NCBI GenBank assembly: GCA_051881715.1
Contig: JBJEQK010000104.1
Span: 1-11,379, forward strand
DNA: 11,379 nt
From: UBA1425 sp051881715
Lineage (GTDB): Bacteria; Bacillota; Clostridia; Oscillospirales; Acutalibacteraceae
Reading direction: 5' to 3'
Below, piece by piece: positions 1-6,051 of the stretch. Numbering within the stretch: the first letter of the stretch is position 1; each line of letters opens with the position of its first letter. The notes under the pieces were generated by a model. That model did not search any database. It saw nothing but the letters and a program-made list of their open reading frames with translations, and was not told where the DNA came from. The translations under genes and the position numbers were made by a program.

Positions 1-18
1 AGGCGCCGCCTTTGGAAT

Positions 19-55
19 CCGCAAGCCTTTAAAAAGGCTTGAGCGAAACTTTTAA
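19..55 (-). repeat. 37-bp hairpin repeat, left copy
   Basis: These 37 bases occur again, exact and inverted, at 11343-11379. The match continues three bases further (to 58) with one indel. The core at 22-41 is a palindrome with 9-bp arms (CAAGCCTTT / AAAGGCTTG) and a 2-base centre. Read in the direction of copA transcription, the repeat begins about 18 bases after the copA stop. The other copy likewise lies 3' of the outermost right-hand gene, in the same orientation relative to transcription. No T-tract follows the hairpin, so it is not a textbook intrinsic terminator, although no other terminator for copA is visible before the window edge. It looks like a dispersed intergenic repeat; its function is unknown. 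Confidence 0.8.
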
Positions 56-73
56 ATCAGTTATCAACCTCGT

Positions 74-274
74 TCAAAGCACCTTGTACCCCTCTGCCTC
101 GACAGCTGCTTTCAGCACATCGTCCGAAACCGGGCTGTTCAGCTTCACACAGGCGGTACCTTTTTCATGACTGACCACAGCTTCCTCCACCTGCGCCAGT
201 GCTTCCAGCGCCTTCTTCACGTGCGCCTCACAGTGTGCGCACATCATACCTTCGATTCGGATCGTCTTTTCCAT
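74..274 (-). CDS. copZ: Possible nested CopZ copper chaperone from an in-frame internal start in copA
   Basis: An in-frame ATG at 274-272 would give a 66-residue protein identical to the CopA C-terminus. That is the usual length of a free CopZ chaperone. It has one HMA fold with GMMCAHC (residues 9-15) as the Cu(I) site, and CopZ carries Cu(I) to CopA in the cytoplasm. The ATG is preceded by AAGGAGAG with a 7-base spacer, better than the signal before copA itself. The linker residues K-K-E-R-K-S are simply the translation of this ribosome binding site, as expected if two adjacent genes became one frame. Whether the free form is made cannot be seen from sequence. The alternative is that only the fusion is translated, as in clostridial CopA proteins with a C-terminal HMA domain. 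Confidence 0.5.
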   Translation of the reverse strand: MEKTIRIEGMMCAHCEAHVKKALEALAQVEEAVVSHEKGTACVKLNSPVSDDVLKAAVEAEGYKVL

Positions 275-2467
275 GGATTTTCTCTCCTTTTTATGCGTTT
301 TTTTGGAAAACAAATTCAGCCGCAGTGCGTTGGTCACCACGCAAAAGCTGGACAAACTCATGGCCGCCGCACCGAACATGGGGTCCAGCTCCCACCCGAG
401 GGACGGGATAAACACGCCCGCCGCCAGCGGAATGCCGATGCAGTTGTACAGAAATGCCCAAAACAGATTTTGCCGAATGTTGCGAAGCACCGCACGGCTC
501 AGGCGGATCGCCTCGGGCACCTGATGCAGTCCGTCCTGCATCAGCACCACATCCGCCGCATCCATCGCCACATCCGTTCCCGCACCGACGGCAATGCCGA
601 TATCCGCCGCCGTCAGTGCCGGGGCATCGTTGATGCCGTCCCCCACCATGGCGACCCTGCCGCTGTTTTGCAGGGTGCGGACGATCTGCTCTTTCCCGCC
701 CGGCAGGAGATCGGCAAACACTTCCTGCACCCCTGCCTTTTCTGCAATCGCCTTGGCGGTGCGGGCATTGTCGCCGGTCAGCATCACCACGCGAATACCC
801 ATTTTTTGCAGCTGTGCCACCGCTTCGGCGCTGTCCGCACGCAGGGTATCGGCCACGGCAAGCATACCGAGATATCGCCCGTCCAAAGAAAACAGCAAAG
901 GTGTTTTGCCCTGTTCCGTCACACCCTGTACATCCGTCTGTCCGATGAATGCGCTGTTGCCGCCGAGGAGTTCTTTGCCGTGGTATTTTCCCCGCAGTCC
1001 CCTGCCCGGTACAGCTTCAAAATCCGTGACGGCTTCGGCAGTGATCTGCATTTCCTCCGCCTTTTGCAGTACCGCTTTGGACAGCGGATGTTCGCTCTTT
1101 TGCTCTAAAGCAAGGGCATAGGTCATCAATTCCGCCTGCGTGACGCCGTCTGCCGGCAGGATGTCCGTGACCTGGGGCTTACCCTCGGTCAGCGTGCCGG
1201 TTTTGTCCAGTGCGGCGATCTGCACCCGTCCCGTGGCCTCCAGCGCCGCCGCTGTTTTGAACAAGGTCCCCTGCCGTGCGCCGACGCCGTTGCCGACCAT
1301 GATCGCCACCGGGGTCGCCAGTCCCAGCGCACAGGGACAGCTGATGACCAAAACGGAAATACCCCTCGCCAGCGCAAAGCCGATCTCTTTGCCCGCAAAC
1401 AGCCATGCCGTCACGGTTACGGCGGCGATTGCCAGCACCACCGGCACAAACACGCCCGACACTTTATCAGCAATACGGGCAATGGGCGCTTTGCCCGCAG
1501 AGGCATCCTGCACCATGCGGATGATTTTGGACAGGGTCGTGTCCTCGCCCACGTGGGTCGCTTCACAGCGCAGATACCCCTCAGTGTTGACGGCGGCGGC
1601 AGAAACACTGTCCCCCGCCTGCTTGTCCACGGGCAGACTCTCCCCCGTCAGCGCAGATTCGTCCAGCGCACTGTTTCCCTCCAGAACGATCCCGTCTGCC
1701 GGAACACGTTCCCCGGGGCGGACGCAGAAGATGTCGCCCTTTTTTACCGATTCCACCGGGACGGTGATCTCTTTGCCGTCCTTGTAAAGCACTGCCGTCT
1801 GCGGTCGCAGCTGCATCAGACTGTGCAATGCATCGGTGGTCTTGCCCTTGGCGTGTTCCTCCAAAAGCTTTCCGACGGTGATGAGAGTCAGGATCATGGC
1901 GGCGGACTCAAAATAGTAGTGGGGCGAGGACACAGTGCCCAGCAGTTGGGCAAACAGCACGCAGACACTGTAGACAAACGCCGCACCGCTGCCCATCGCC
2001 ACCAGCGTATCCATATTCGGTGCACGGTGCAGAACCGCACGAAAACCGCTGATAAAAAAGCGTTGGTTTATGACCATAACTGCCGCTGACAGCAACAGCT
2101 CAAACAGTCCCTGTGCCGCCGGTACGTGCAAAAAGGCGGGAACCGGCCAGCCCCACATTCCGTGTCCCATGGACACATACATCAAAACTGCCAAAAACAC
2201 GACAGAGACAAGCAGCCGCACTTTTACAGAGGATTCTTTTTTCGTCGGCTCTGCCGTTTTTTGCGGCGCATCCTGCGGTACGGCGCCGTAGCCGGCGTCT
2301 TCCACAGCAGCGATCACCGCCTGCGAAGATGCTGTGCCCTCCACCTGCATACTGCCGGTCAGCAGATTTACCGTGCAGTCCGTCACGCCCTCTACGGCGG
2401 ACACAGCCTTTTCCACCCGTGCACTGCACGCCGCGCAGTGCATCCCGGTCACAATATACTGTTCCAT
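74..2467 (-). CDS. copA: Copper(I)-exporting P1B-1 ATPase CopA with fused C-terminal CopZ-like domain
   Basis: This 797-residue inner-membrane pump exports Cu(I) using ATP. An N-terminal HMA domain (residues 1-68) carries the metal site C11-x-x-C14. About eight membrane segments follow. The actuator loop has TGES at 274-277, the transport site CPC is at 377-379, and the phosphorylated Asp is D421 in DKTGT. H460-P461 and GDGINDAP (609-616) mark the nucleotide and hinge regions. Y674-N675 and M703-x-x-S-S complete the Cu(I)-type signature. Unusually, a second complete HMA domain (732-797, C743-x-x-C746) follows the last membrane helix after a Lys-rich linker. The gene starts 10 bases after csoR in one operon, with AAAGGGAAG just before the ATG, so CsoR should derepress it when Cu(I) is present. 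See the separate entry for the nested start. Function is very secure. Confidence 0.97.
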   Translation of the reverse strand: MEQYIVTGMHCAACSARVEKAVSAVEGVTDCTVNLLTGSMQVEGTASSQAVIAAVEDAGYGAVPQDAPQKTAEPTKKESSVKVRLLVSVVFLAVLMYVSMGHGMWGWPVPAFLHVPAAQGLFELLLSAAVMVINQRFFISGFRAVLHRAPNMDTLVAMGSGAAFVYSVCVLFAQLLGTVSSPHYYFESAAMILTLITVGKLLEEHAKGKTTDALHSLMQLRPQTAVLYKDGKEITVPVESVKKGDIFCVRPGERVPADGIVLEGNSALDESALTGESLPVDKQAGDSVSAAAVNTEGYLRCEATHVGEDTTLSKIIRMVQDASAGKAPIARIADKVSGVFVPVVLAIAAVTVTAWLFAGKEIGFALARGISVLVISCPCALGLATPVAIMVGNGVGARQGTLFKTAAALEATGRVQIAALDKTGTLTEGKPQVTDILPADGVTQAELMTYALALEQKSEHPLSKAVLQKAEEMQITAEAVTDFEAVPGRGLRGKYHGKELLGGNSAFIGQTDVQGVTEQGKTPLLFSLDGRYLGMLAVADTLRADSAEAVAQLQKMGIRVVMLTGDNARTAKAIAEKAGVQEVFADLLPGGKEQIVRTLQNSGRVAMVGDGINDAPALTAADIGIAVGAGTDVAMDAADVVLMQDGLHQVPEAIRLSRAVLRNIRQNLFWAFLYNCIGIPLAAGVFIPSLGWELDPMFGAAAMSLSSFCVVTNALRLNLFSKKTHKKERKSMEKTIRIEGMMCAHCEAHVKKALEALAQVEEAVVSHEKGTACVKLNSPVSDDVLKAAVEAEGYKVL
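282..289 (-). promoter_or_regulatory. Internal Shine-Dalgarno sequence within copA
   Basis: AAGGAGAG on the minus strand is followed by AAAATCC and then the in-frame ATG at 274-272. In the copA frame it encodes K-E-R. Its strength and spacing match a real start site for a 66-residue CopZ. Confidence 0.6.
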
Positions 2468-2477
2468 TGCTTCCCTT

Positions 2478-2777
2478 TCATTTCATCAGCTTTTGCAGTG
2501 TGGCGACCAGATCATCGATCGTCTCGTCCTTACCGTCCCGAATATCCTGCGCCACGCAGGTGCGGATATGCTCCGCAAGCAGTTCCCGGCTGAAAGCGTT
2601 CATCGCCGCACTGACTGCCGCCACCTGTGTCAGGATATCGGTGCAGTACGCATCCTTTTCCAGCATCCCCTTGATACCGCGGATCTGCCCCTCCATGCGG
2701 CTGAGCCTGTTCATCAGACTTTTATATTCCTCCGCAGAGCGCACCTTGGTCTTGCGGCAAGCAGGACAATTCTCCAT
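2478..2777 (-). CDS. csoR: CsoR-family copper-sensing repressor
   Basis: CsoR is a small all-helical cytoplasmic repressor that leaves DNA when it binds Cu(I). The family Cu(I) ligands are present. Numbered from the first possible Met (2786) they are C48 (in YCTD), H73 and C77 (in HIRTC), within the typical context NRLSRMEGQIRGI. I place the start at the second ATG (2777-2775). AGAAAGGA lies directly against the first ATG but 8-9 bases before the second, which gives a 99-residue protein beginning MENCPAC. The N-terminal CPAC is an extra Cys pair outside the core sensor site. The gene is the first of the csoR-copA operon, and two matching operators lie in its promoter, so it is probably autoregulated. 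The copper neighbour makes a nickel, formaldehyde or persulfide sensor of this superfamily unlikely. Confidence 0.95.
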   Translation of the reverse strand: MENCPACRKTKVRSAEEYKSLMNRLSRMEGQIRGIKGMLEKDAYCTDILTQVAAVSAAMNAFSRELLAEHIRTCVAQDIRDGKDETIDDLVATLQKLMK

Positions 2778-2792
2778 ACAGTTCATCCTTTC

Positions 2793-2811
2793 TATACCCT
2801 ATGGGGGTATA
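2793..2811. promoter_or_regulatory. CsoR operator, copy over the transcription start
   Basis: The imperfect palindrome TATACCCTATGGGGGTATA has the TATACC(C)-TA-GGGGTATA form typical of CsoR sites. On the minus strand it covers about the first 15 transcribed bases of csoR, downstream of the -10 box. Its centre is 25 bp from that of the other copy, about 2.4 helical turns. Confidence 0.75.
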
Positions 2812-2814
2812 TTT

Positions 2815-2843
2815 ATTGTATCCCCCTACGGGGTATTTGTCAA
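2815..2843 (-). promoter_or_regulatory. Sigma-A promoter of csoR-copA
   Basis: On the minus strand TTGACA (2843-2838) and TACAAT (2820-2815) are separated by exactly 17 bases. Transcription should start near 2808, leaving a leader of about 30 bases before the csoR ATG. Upstream of the -35 box, 2847-2871 is a run of A-tracts on this strand, resembling an UP element. The promoter is close to ideal and is held down by the two CsoR operators that overlap it. Confidence 0.85.
2818..2836. promoter_or_regulatory. CsoR operator, copy inside the promoter spacer
   Basis: The palindrome GTATCCCCCTACGGGGTAT fills the spacer between the -35 and -10 boxes of the csoR promoter. CsoR bound here would directly exclude RNA polymerase. 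The sequence matches the operator at 2793-2811 in design and length. Confidence 0.8.
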
Positions 2844-2874
2844 CACGTTTTTTGTTATTTTTTCTTTTTAGTTC

Positions 2875-2903
2875 TTGCATTCTGCACAGCAATGTTATAC
2901 AAT
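2875..2903 (+). promoter_or_regulatory. Sigma-A promoter of lacZ operon
   Basis: TTGCAT (2875-2880) and TACAAT (2898-2903) are spaced by 17 bases. Transcription would start near 2910 and give a leader of about 24 bases. This also rules against the upstream in-frame TTG at 2907 as start codon. A perfect 10-bp palindrome CAATTAATTG (2900-2909) overlaps the -10 box and start point and could be a small operator, but it is AT-rich and may be chance. The CsoR operators do not reach this promoter. Confidence 0.7.
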
Positions 2904-2933
2904 TAATTGATACTATATTTTCGAGGTTTCATT

Positions 2934-5900
2934 ATGCCAAGACTTCATTTTTGGGAAGATCCCGCGATCATTCAACAGAACAAGCTGGATGCGCATAACC
3001 CTGCGCTGCCCTTGGGGGAAGAATCTCCGCGTGCGTATGATGAATCTCCCTACAAGCTTTCGCTGAACGGTACATGGAAATTTCACTGGCATCAAAACGC
3101 CGACATCCCCGTGCAGGACTTCTACTTTGACGATCTGGACGACAGCGACTGGGACGACATCGAGGTTCCCTCGCTCTGGCAGCTCAAGGGGTACGGCAAA
3201 CCCATCTACCTGTGCTCCTTTATGCCCGAGGGTGTCAGTACCTCCAAGCGCCACATCCCCAAGGTCATCCATGAGCTTAACGAGGTCGGCATCTACCGCC
3301 GCCGCTTCACCCTGCCCGAAACATGGCTGAGCCGCAGAATAATCCTGCATTTCGGCGCCGTGAAGAGCGCCATGTATGTCTATATCAACGGGGAATATGT
3401 GGGGTATTCTCAGGGCTCTATGACGCCCGCCGAATTTGACGTCACCAATTTTCTGCATACGCAAAGCAACCAGATCACCGTGCGCGTCTTTCGCTACAGT
3501 GACGCCACCTACCTCGAAAATCAGGATATGTGGAATCTGTCCGGCATCTCCCGGGAGGTGTATCTGTACGCCGAGCCCATCGTGCGCATCGACGACATTT
3601 ACGCCAAAGCCACACTGGATGATGCATATCAAAACGGTCTGCTCGATCTGGATCTGACCGTCATCAACGGCAAGCCCAGCCGCTGCATGATCAACTGCGA
3701 GGTGCAGCTGGACGGTCAGGTCATCCATGCGGAGGATTTCGTCATCTTTGGCCGGTATACCATCAGCCTGCATCACATCGTCGAAAACGTCCGCAAATGG
3801 TCTGCGGAAACGCCGAATCTGTACACCCTCACCGTTATTATTCGTTCCCCGGATAAGTTTTACTCCCAAAAACAGATTCGCATCGGCTTCAAAAAAGTGC
3901 AGATCCGCAAAAATGTTTTGTATATCAACAACCAAAAGGTTATTCTCAAGGGCGTCAACCGTCACGATTTTGACCCGGATAACGGCTGGACGGTGCCGAA
4001 AGAAACCTATATCCGTGACCTGACGCTCATGAAGCAGGCCAACATCAACGCCATCCGCACCAGTCACTATCCGGATGACCCGTATTTTTATGAGCTGTGC
4101 GACGAGATGGGGTTCTATGTCATGGACGAATGCGACATGGAAAGCCATGGTGTGCGCCGCAAAAACGTCCCGGGCAGCAATCGCATCTGGAAGGAAGCCG
4201 TTGTGGACCGTGCCAAGCGCATGGTTCTGCGTGACCGCAGCCACGCCTGCGTGTGCTTCTGGTCTCTGGGCAACGAGGCGGGCGACGGCAAAAACTTCGC
4301 CTCCATGCGCCGTGCCGTCCTGTATCTGTGCGATCTGTATCCCATCCACTACGAGGGCGATGCGGACTACACCAAGTCCGACTTTATCAGCCGTATGTAC
4401 CCCACGGAAAAGCAGGTAGCGTGTCTGCGTGAGCAAAGGGCGATCACTACCACACTGTTTGACAATGTTGCCAACAAGCTGGCGGCCGACAACAAGCCTG
4501 TGCCGAAATCGGTCTACAAATACAAGCCCGTCCTCTACTGCGAATATGCCCACTGTATGGAAAACAGTCTGGGCAACTTCCGGGAGTATGTCGAGGATTT
4601 TGAAAAGTACGACCATATGTGCGGCGGGTTTATCTGGGACTTTGTGGATCAGGCCATCCGCACCCACGATGAAAACGGGAACGAGATCTGGAACTACGGC
4701 GGCGATTTCAACGAGGGCGTTTCCAGCTACTATTTCTGCAACAACGGCATCATTGCCGCCGACCGCACGCCCCATCCCGCCTACTACGAGGTAAAGCAGG
4801 TCTACTCCAACATCAGCGCAGAGGAAGTGGACATTGCGAACGGCATCGTAGAGATTCGCAACAAAAACTATTTCGTCACCTTGGATGACGTTCTGCTGCA
4901 CTGGGAGATCACCCGGGACGGCATCGTAAAGGACAGGGGCGAGCTTTCTCTGGAGGGTATCGAGCCGCAGACGTCCAAGCAGCTGACCGTTCCCGTACAC
5001 TGCGACGGTGACGGCGAGTGGATCCTCACCCTTTCCTACCGCCATCGGGAGGATGGCACATGGTACAAACAAGGGGACGAGATCAGCTTTGACCAATTTC
5101 TGCTGAAAAAAACTGCGCCCCCTGTGCACCACGCAAAGGGCAGCATTCATGTGGAACGCAGTGCCCGCTCCGCCACCGTTCGAGCCGGGGGCACAACGCT
5201 CCAATTCGCCAAGGGGAAGCCGGTCTCCCTCGACTTCGGACAGGGCAACATTCTGGACGGCACCACGTTCCGTCCCAATGTGTACCGTCCCCTGACGGAC
5301 AACGACCGCGGGTATTTCAATTTTGTGCCGGATCTTTTGCGCTTGCATCCCCTGTATTCCTGGAGACGTGCCAACCGTCTGACAGTGCTAAAGAATTTCC
5401 GTGTCCGCGAATCGGAGGATCACGTGGAGATCACTCTGCACTGGAAGGTGCCGATGGTCAGACAGTGCAAAACCGTTGTCTGCATCTACGCCGACGGCTC
5501 CCTGCACACCACCACCTCCGGCAAAGGCAGATTTCCCATGCTGCGGTTCGGCGTGCGCACCGGGATCAACGCAAAGTTCAACCATGTGCGCTGGTACGGC
5601 AGAGGTCCCGAAGAGTCCTACTGCGACCGCAAGACGGGACAGCGCATCGCACTGCATACATCCACCGCAGAGGAGATGTTCCACCCCTATGTCCGTCCTC
5701 AGGCGTGCGGCAACCGCACCGACGTCCGCTTTGTGGAGCTGACGAGGGAGGACGGCTATGGCATCCGCTTTACCGCAGACGACACCATGGAATTTTCCGT
5801 TCTGCCCTATTCTCAGGAAAAGCTGGACAAAGCCGAACACCTGCATGAATTGCAAAAAGATCCCTTCCTGACACTTACCTTAGATGCGAAGCAACGCGGC

Positions 5901-6002
5901 GTCGGCGGCGATATGCCCGGCGTTGCCTGCCTGCACGAGCCGTACAAGATGCACGCCGGAAAATATACCCTTTCCTGCACCATTTCCCCCGTCCGTAAAT
6001 AA
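2934..6002 (+). CDS. lacZ: Beta-galactosidase, GH2 family (LacZ type)
   Basis: This 1022-residue cytoplasmic enzyme hydrolyses terminal beta-D-galactosides and is nearly the length of E. coli LacZ (1024). The jelly-roll domain (about 40-215) contains the galactose-site motif YLENQDMW with D198. The barrel has H378 in RTSHYP, the metal ligands E403 and H405 (MESHG), the acid/base E448 in SLGNE, and the nucleophile E537 in CEYAH. The C-terminal Bgal small-chain domain (about 755-1022) has PLTDNDRG and WYGRGPEESY. The start is the ATG at 2934, which has GAGG 7 bases upstream. An oddity is that the loop where E. coli has Trp999 reads GVGGDMPGV, with Gly at the Trp position. This suggests that the aglycone is not lactose glucose. 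No signal peptide is present. It is first in an operon with a GH95-like glycosidase. Confidence 0.95.
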   Translation: MPRLHFWEDPAIIQQNKLDAHNPALPLGEESPRAYDESPYKLSLNGTWKFHWHQNADIPVQDFYFDDLDDSDWDDIEVPSLWQLKGYGKPIYLCSFMPEGVSTSKRHIPKVIHELNEVGIYRRRFTLPETWLSRRIILHFGAVKSAMYVYINGEYVGYSQGSMTPAEFDVTNFLHTQSNQITVRVFRYSDATYLENQDMWNLSGISREVYLYAEPIVRIDDIYAKATLDDAYQNGLLDLDLTVINGKPSRCMINCEVQLDGQVIHAEDFVIFGRYTISLHHIVENVRKWSAETPNLYTLTVIIRSPDKFYSQKQIRIGFKKVQIRKNVLYINNQKVILKGVNRHDFDPDNGWTVPKETYIRDLTLMKQANINAIRTSHYPDDPYFYELCDEMGFYVMDECDMESHGVRRKNVPGSNRIWKEAVVDRAKRMVLRDRSHACVCFWSLGNEAGDGKNFASMRRAVLYLCDLYPIHYEGDADYTKSDFISRMYPTEKQVACLREQRAITTTLFDNVANKLAADNKPVPKSVYKYKPVLYCEYAHCMENSLGNFREYVEDFEKYDHMCGGFIWDFVDQAIRTHDENGNEIWNYGGDFNEGVSSYYFCNNGIIAADRTPHPAYYEVKQVYSNISAEEVDIANGIVEIRNKNYFVTLDDVLLHWEITRDGIVKDRGELSLEGIEPQTSKQLTVPVHCDGDGEWILTLSYRHREDGTWYKQGDEISFDQFLLKKTAPPVHHAKGSIHVERSARSATVRAGGTTLQFAKGKPVSLDFGQGNILDGTTFRPNVYRPLTDNDRGYFNFVPDLLRLHPLYSWRRANRLTVLKNFRVRESEDHVEITLHWKVPMVRQCKTVVCIYADGSLHTTTSGKGRFPMLRFGVRTGINAKFNHVRWYGRGPEESYCDRKTGQRIALHTSTAEEMFHPYVRPQACGNRTDVRFVELTREDGYGIRFTADDTMEFSVLPYSQEKLDKAEHLHELQKDPFLTLTLDAKQRGVGGDMPGVACLHEPYKMHAGKYTLSCTISPVRK

Positions 6003-6003
6003 A

Positions 6004-6037
6004 GGCAACACCGCACGATCGGGGTGTGCGGATTGCC
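6004..6037 (+). other. Intercistronic hairpin between lacZ and the GH95-like gene
   Basis: GGCAA (6004-6008) pairs with TTGCC (6033-6037), and CCGCAC (6011-6016) with GTGCGG (6026-6031), around a 9-base loop and a small internal loop. It begins directly after the lacZ stop and ends directly before the next gene's AAAAGGAG. There is no T-tract, so termination is unlikely. It may protect the lacZ mRNA 3' end or tune translation of the second gene. Confidence 0.45.
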
Positions 6038-6051
6038 AAAAGGAGTCCGCT

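Noticed and set aside
298..304. Classical programmed -1 frameshift site in copA
   Set aside because: The A-run is in the phase TCC AAA AAA ACG, which is not a consensus X-XXY-YYZ heptamer. Slippage is kept only as a possibility in the findings.
167..1108. 313-codon plus-strand frame opposite copA
   Set aside because: Lies entirely within a fully motif-supported CopA. The translation is His/Arg/Gln-rich without a known domain.
2847..2871. T-rich stretch between csoR and lacZ as a terminator or small RNA
   Set aside because: No stem precedes it on either strand. It is better explained as the A-tract upstream of the csoR promoter.
2907..2933. TTG at 2907 as lacZ start
   Set aside because: It lies about 3 bases before the predicted transcription start and has no SD, while the ATG at 2934 has GAGG and begins the normal LacZ N-terminus.
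2913..5348. Very long open frame (811 codons) on the strand opposite lacZ
   Set aside because: Its product is low in recognisable motifs and rich in Val, Asp and His runs, as expected from the reverse of GC3-rich lacZ codons. LacZ is complete and conserved over the whole region, and no start signal or promoter fits the antisense frame.
5884..6051. Longer N-terminus for the GH95-like protein, overlapping the end of lacZ
   Set aside because: The extra 56 residues are Pro/Cys-rich, with no domain and no ribosome binding site, while the ATG at 6052 has AGGAG at good spacing.
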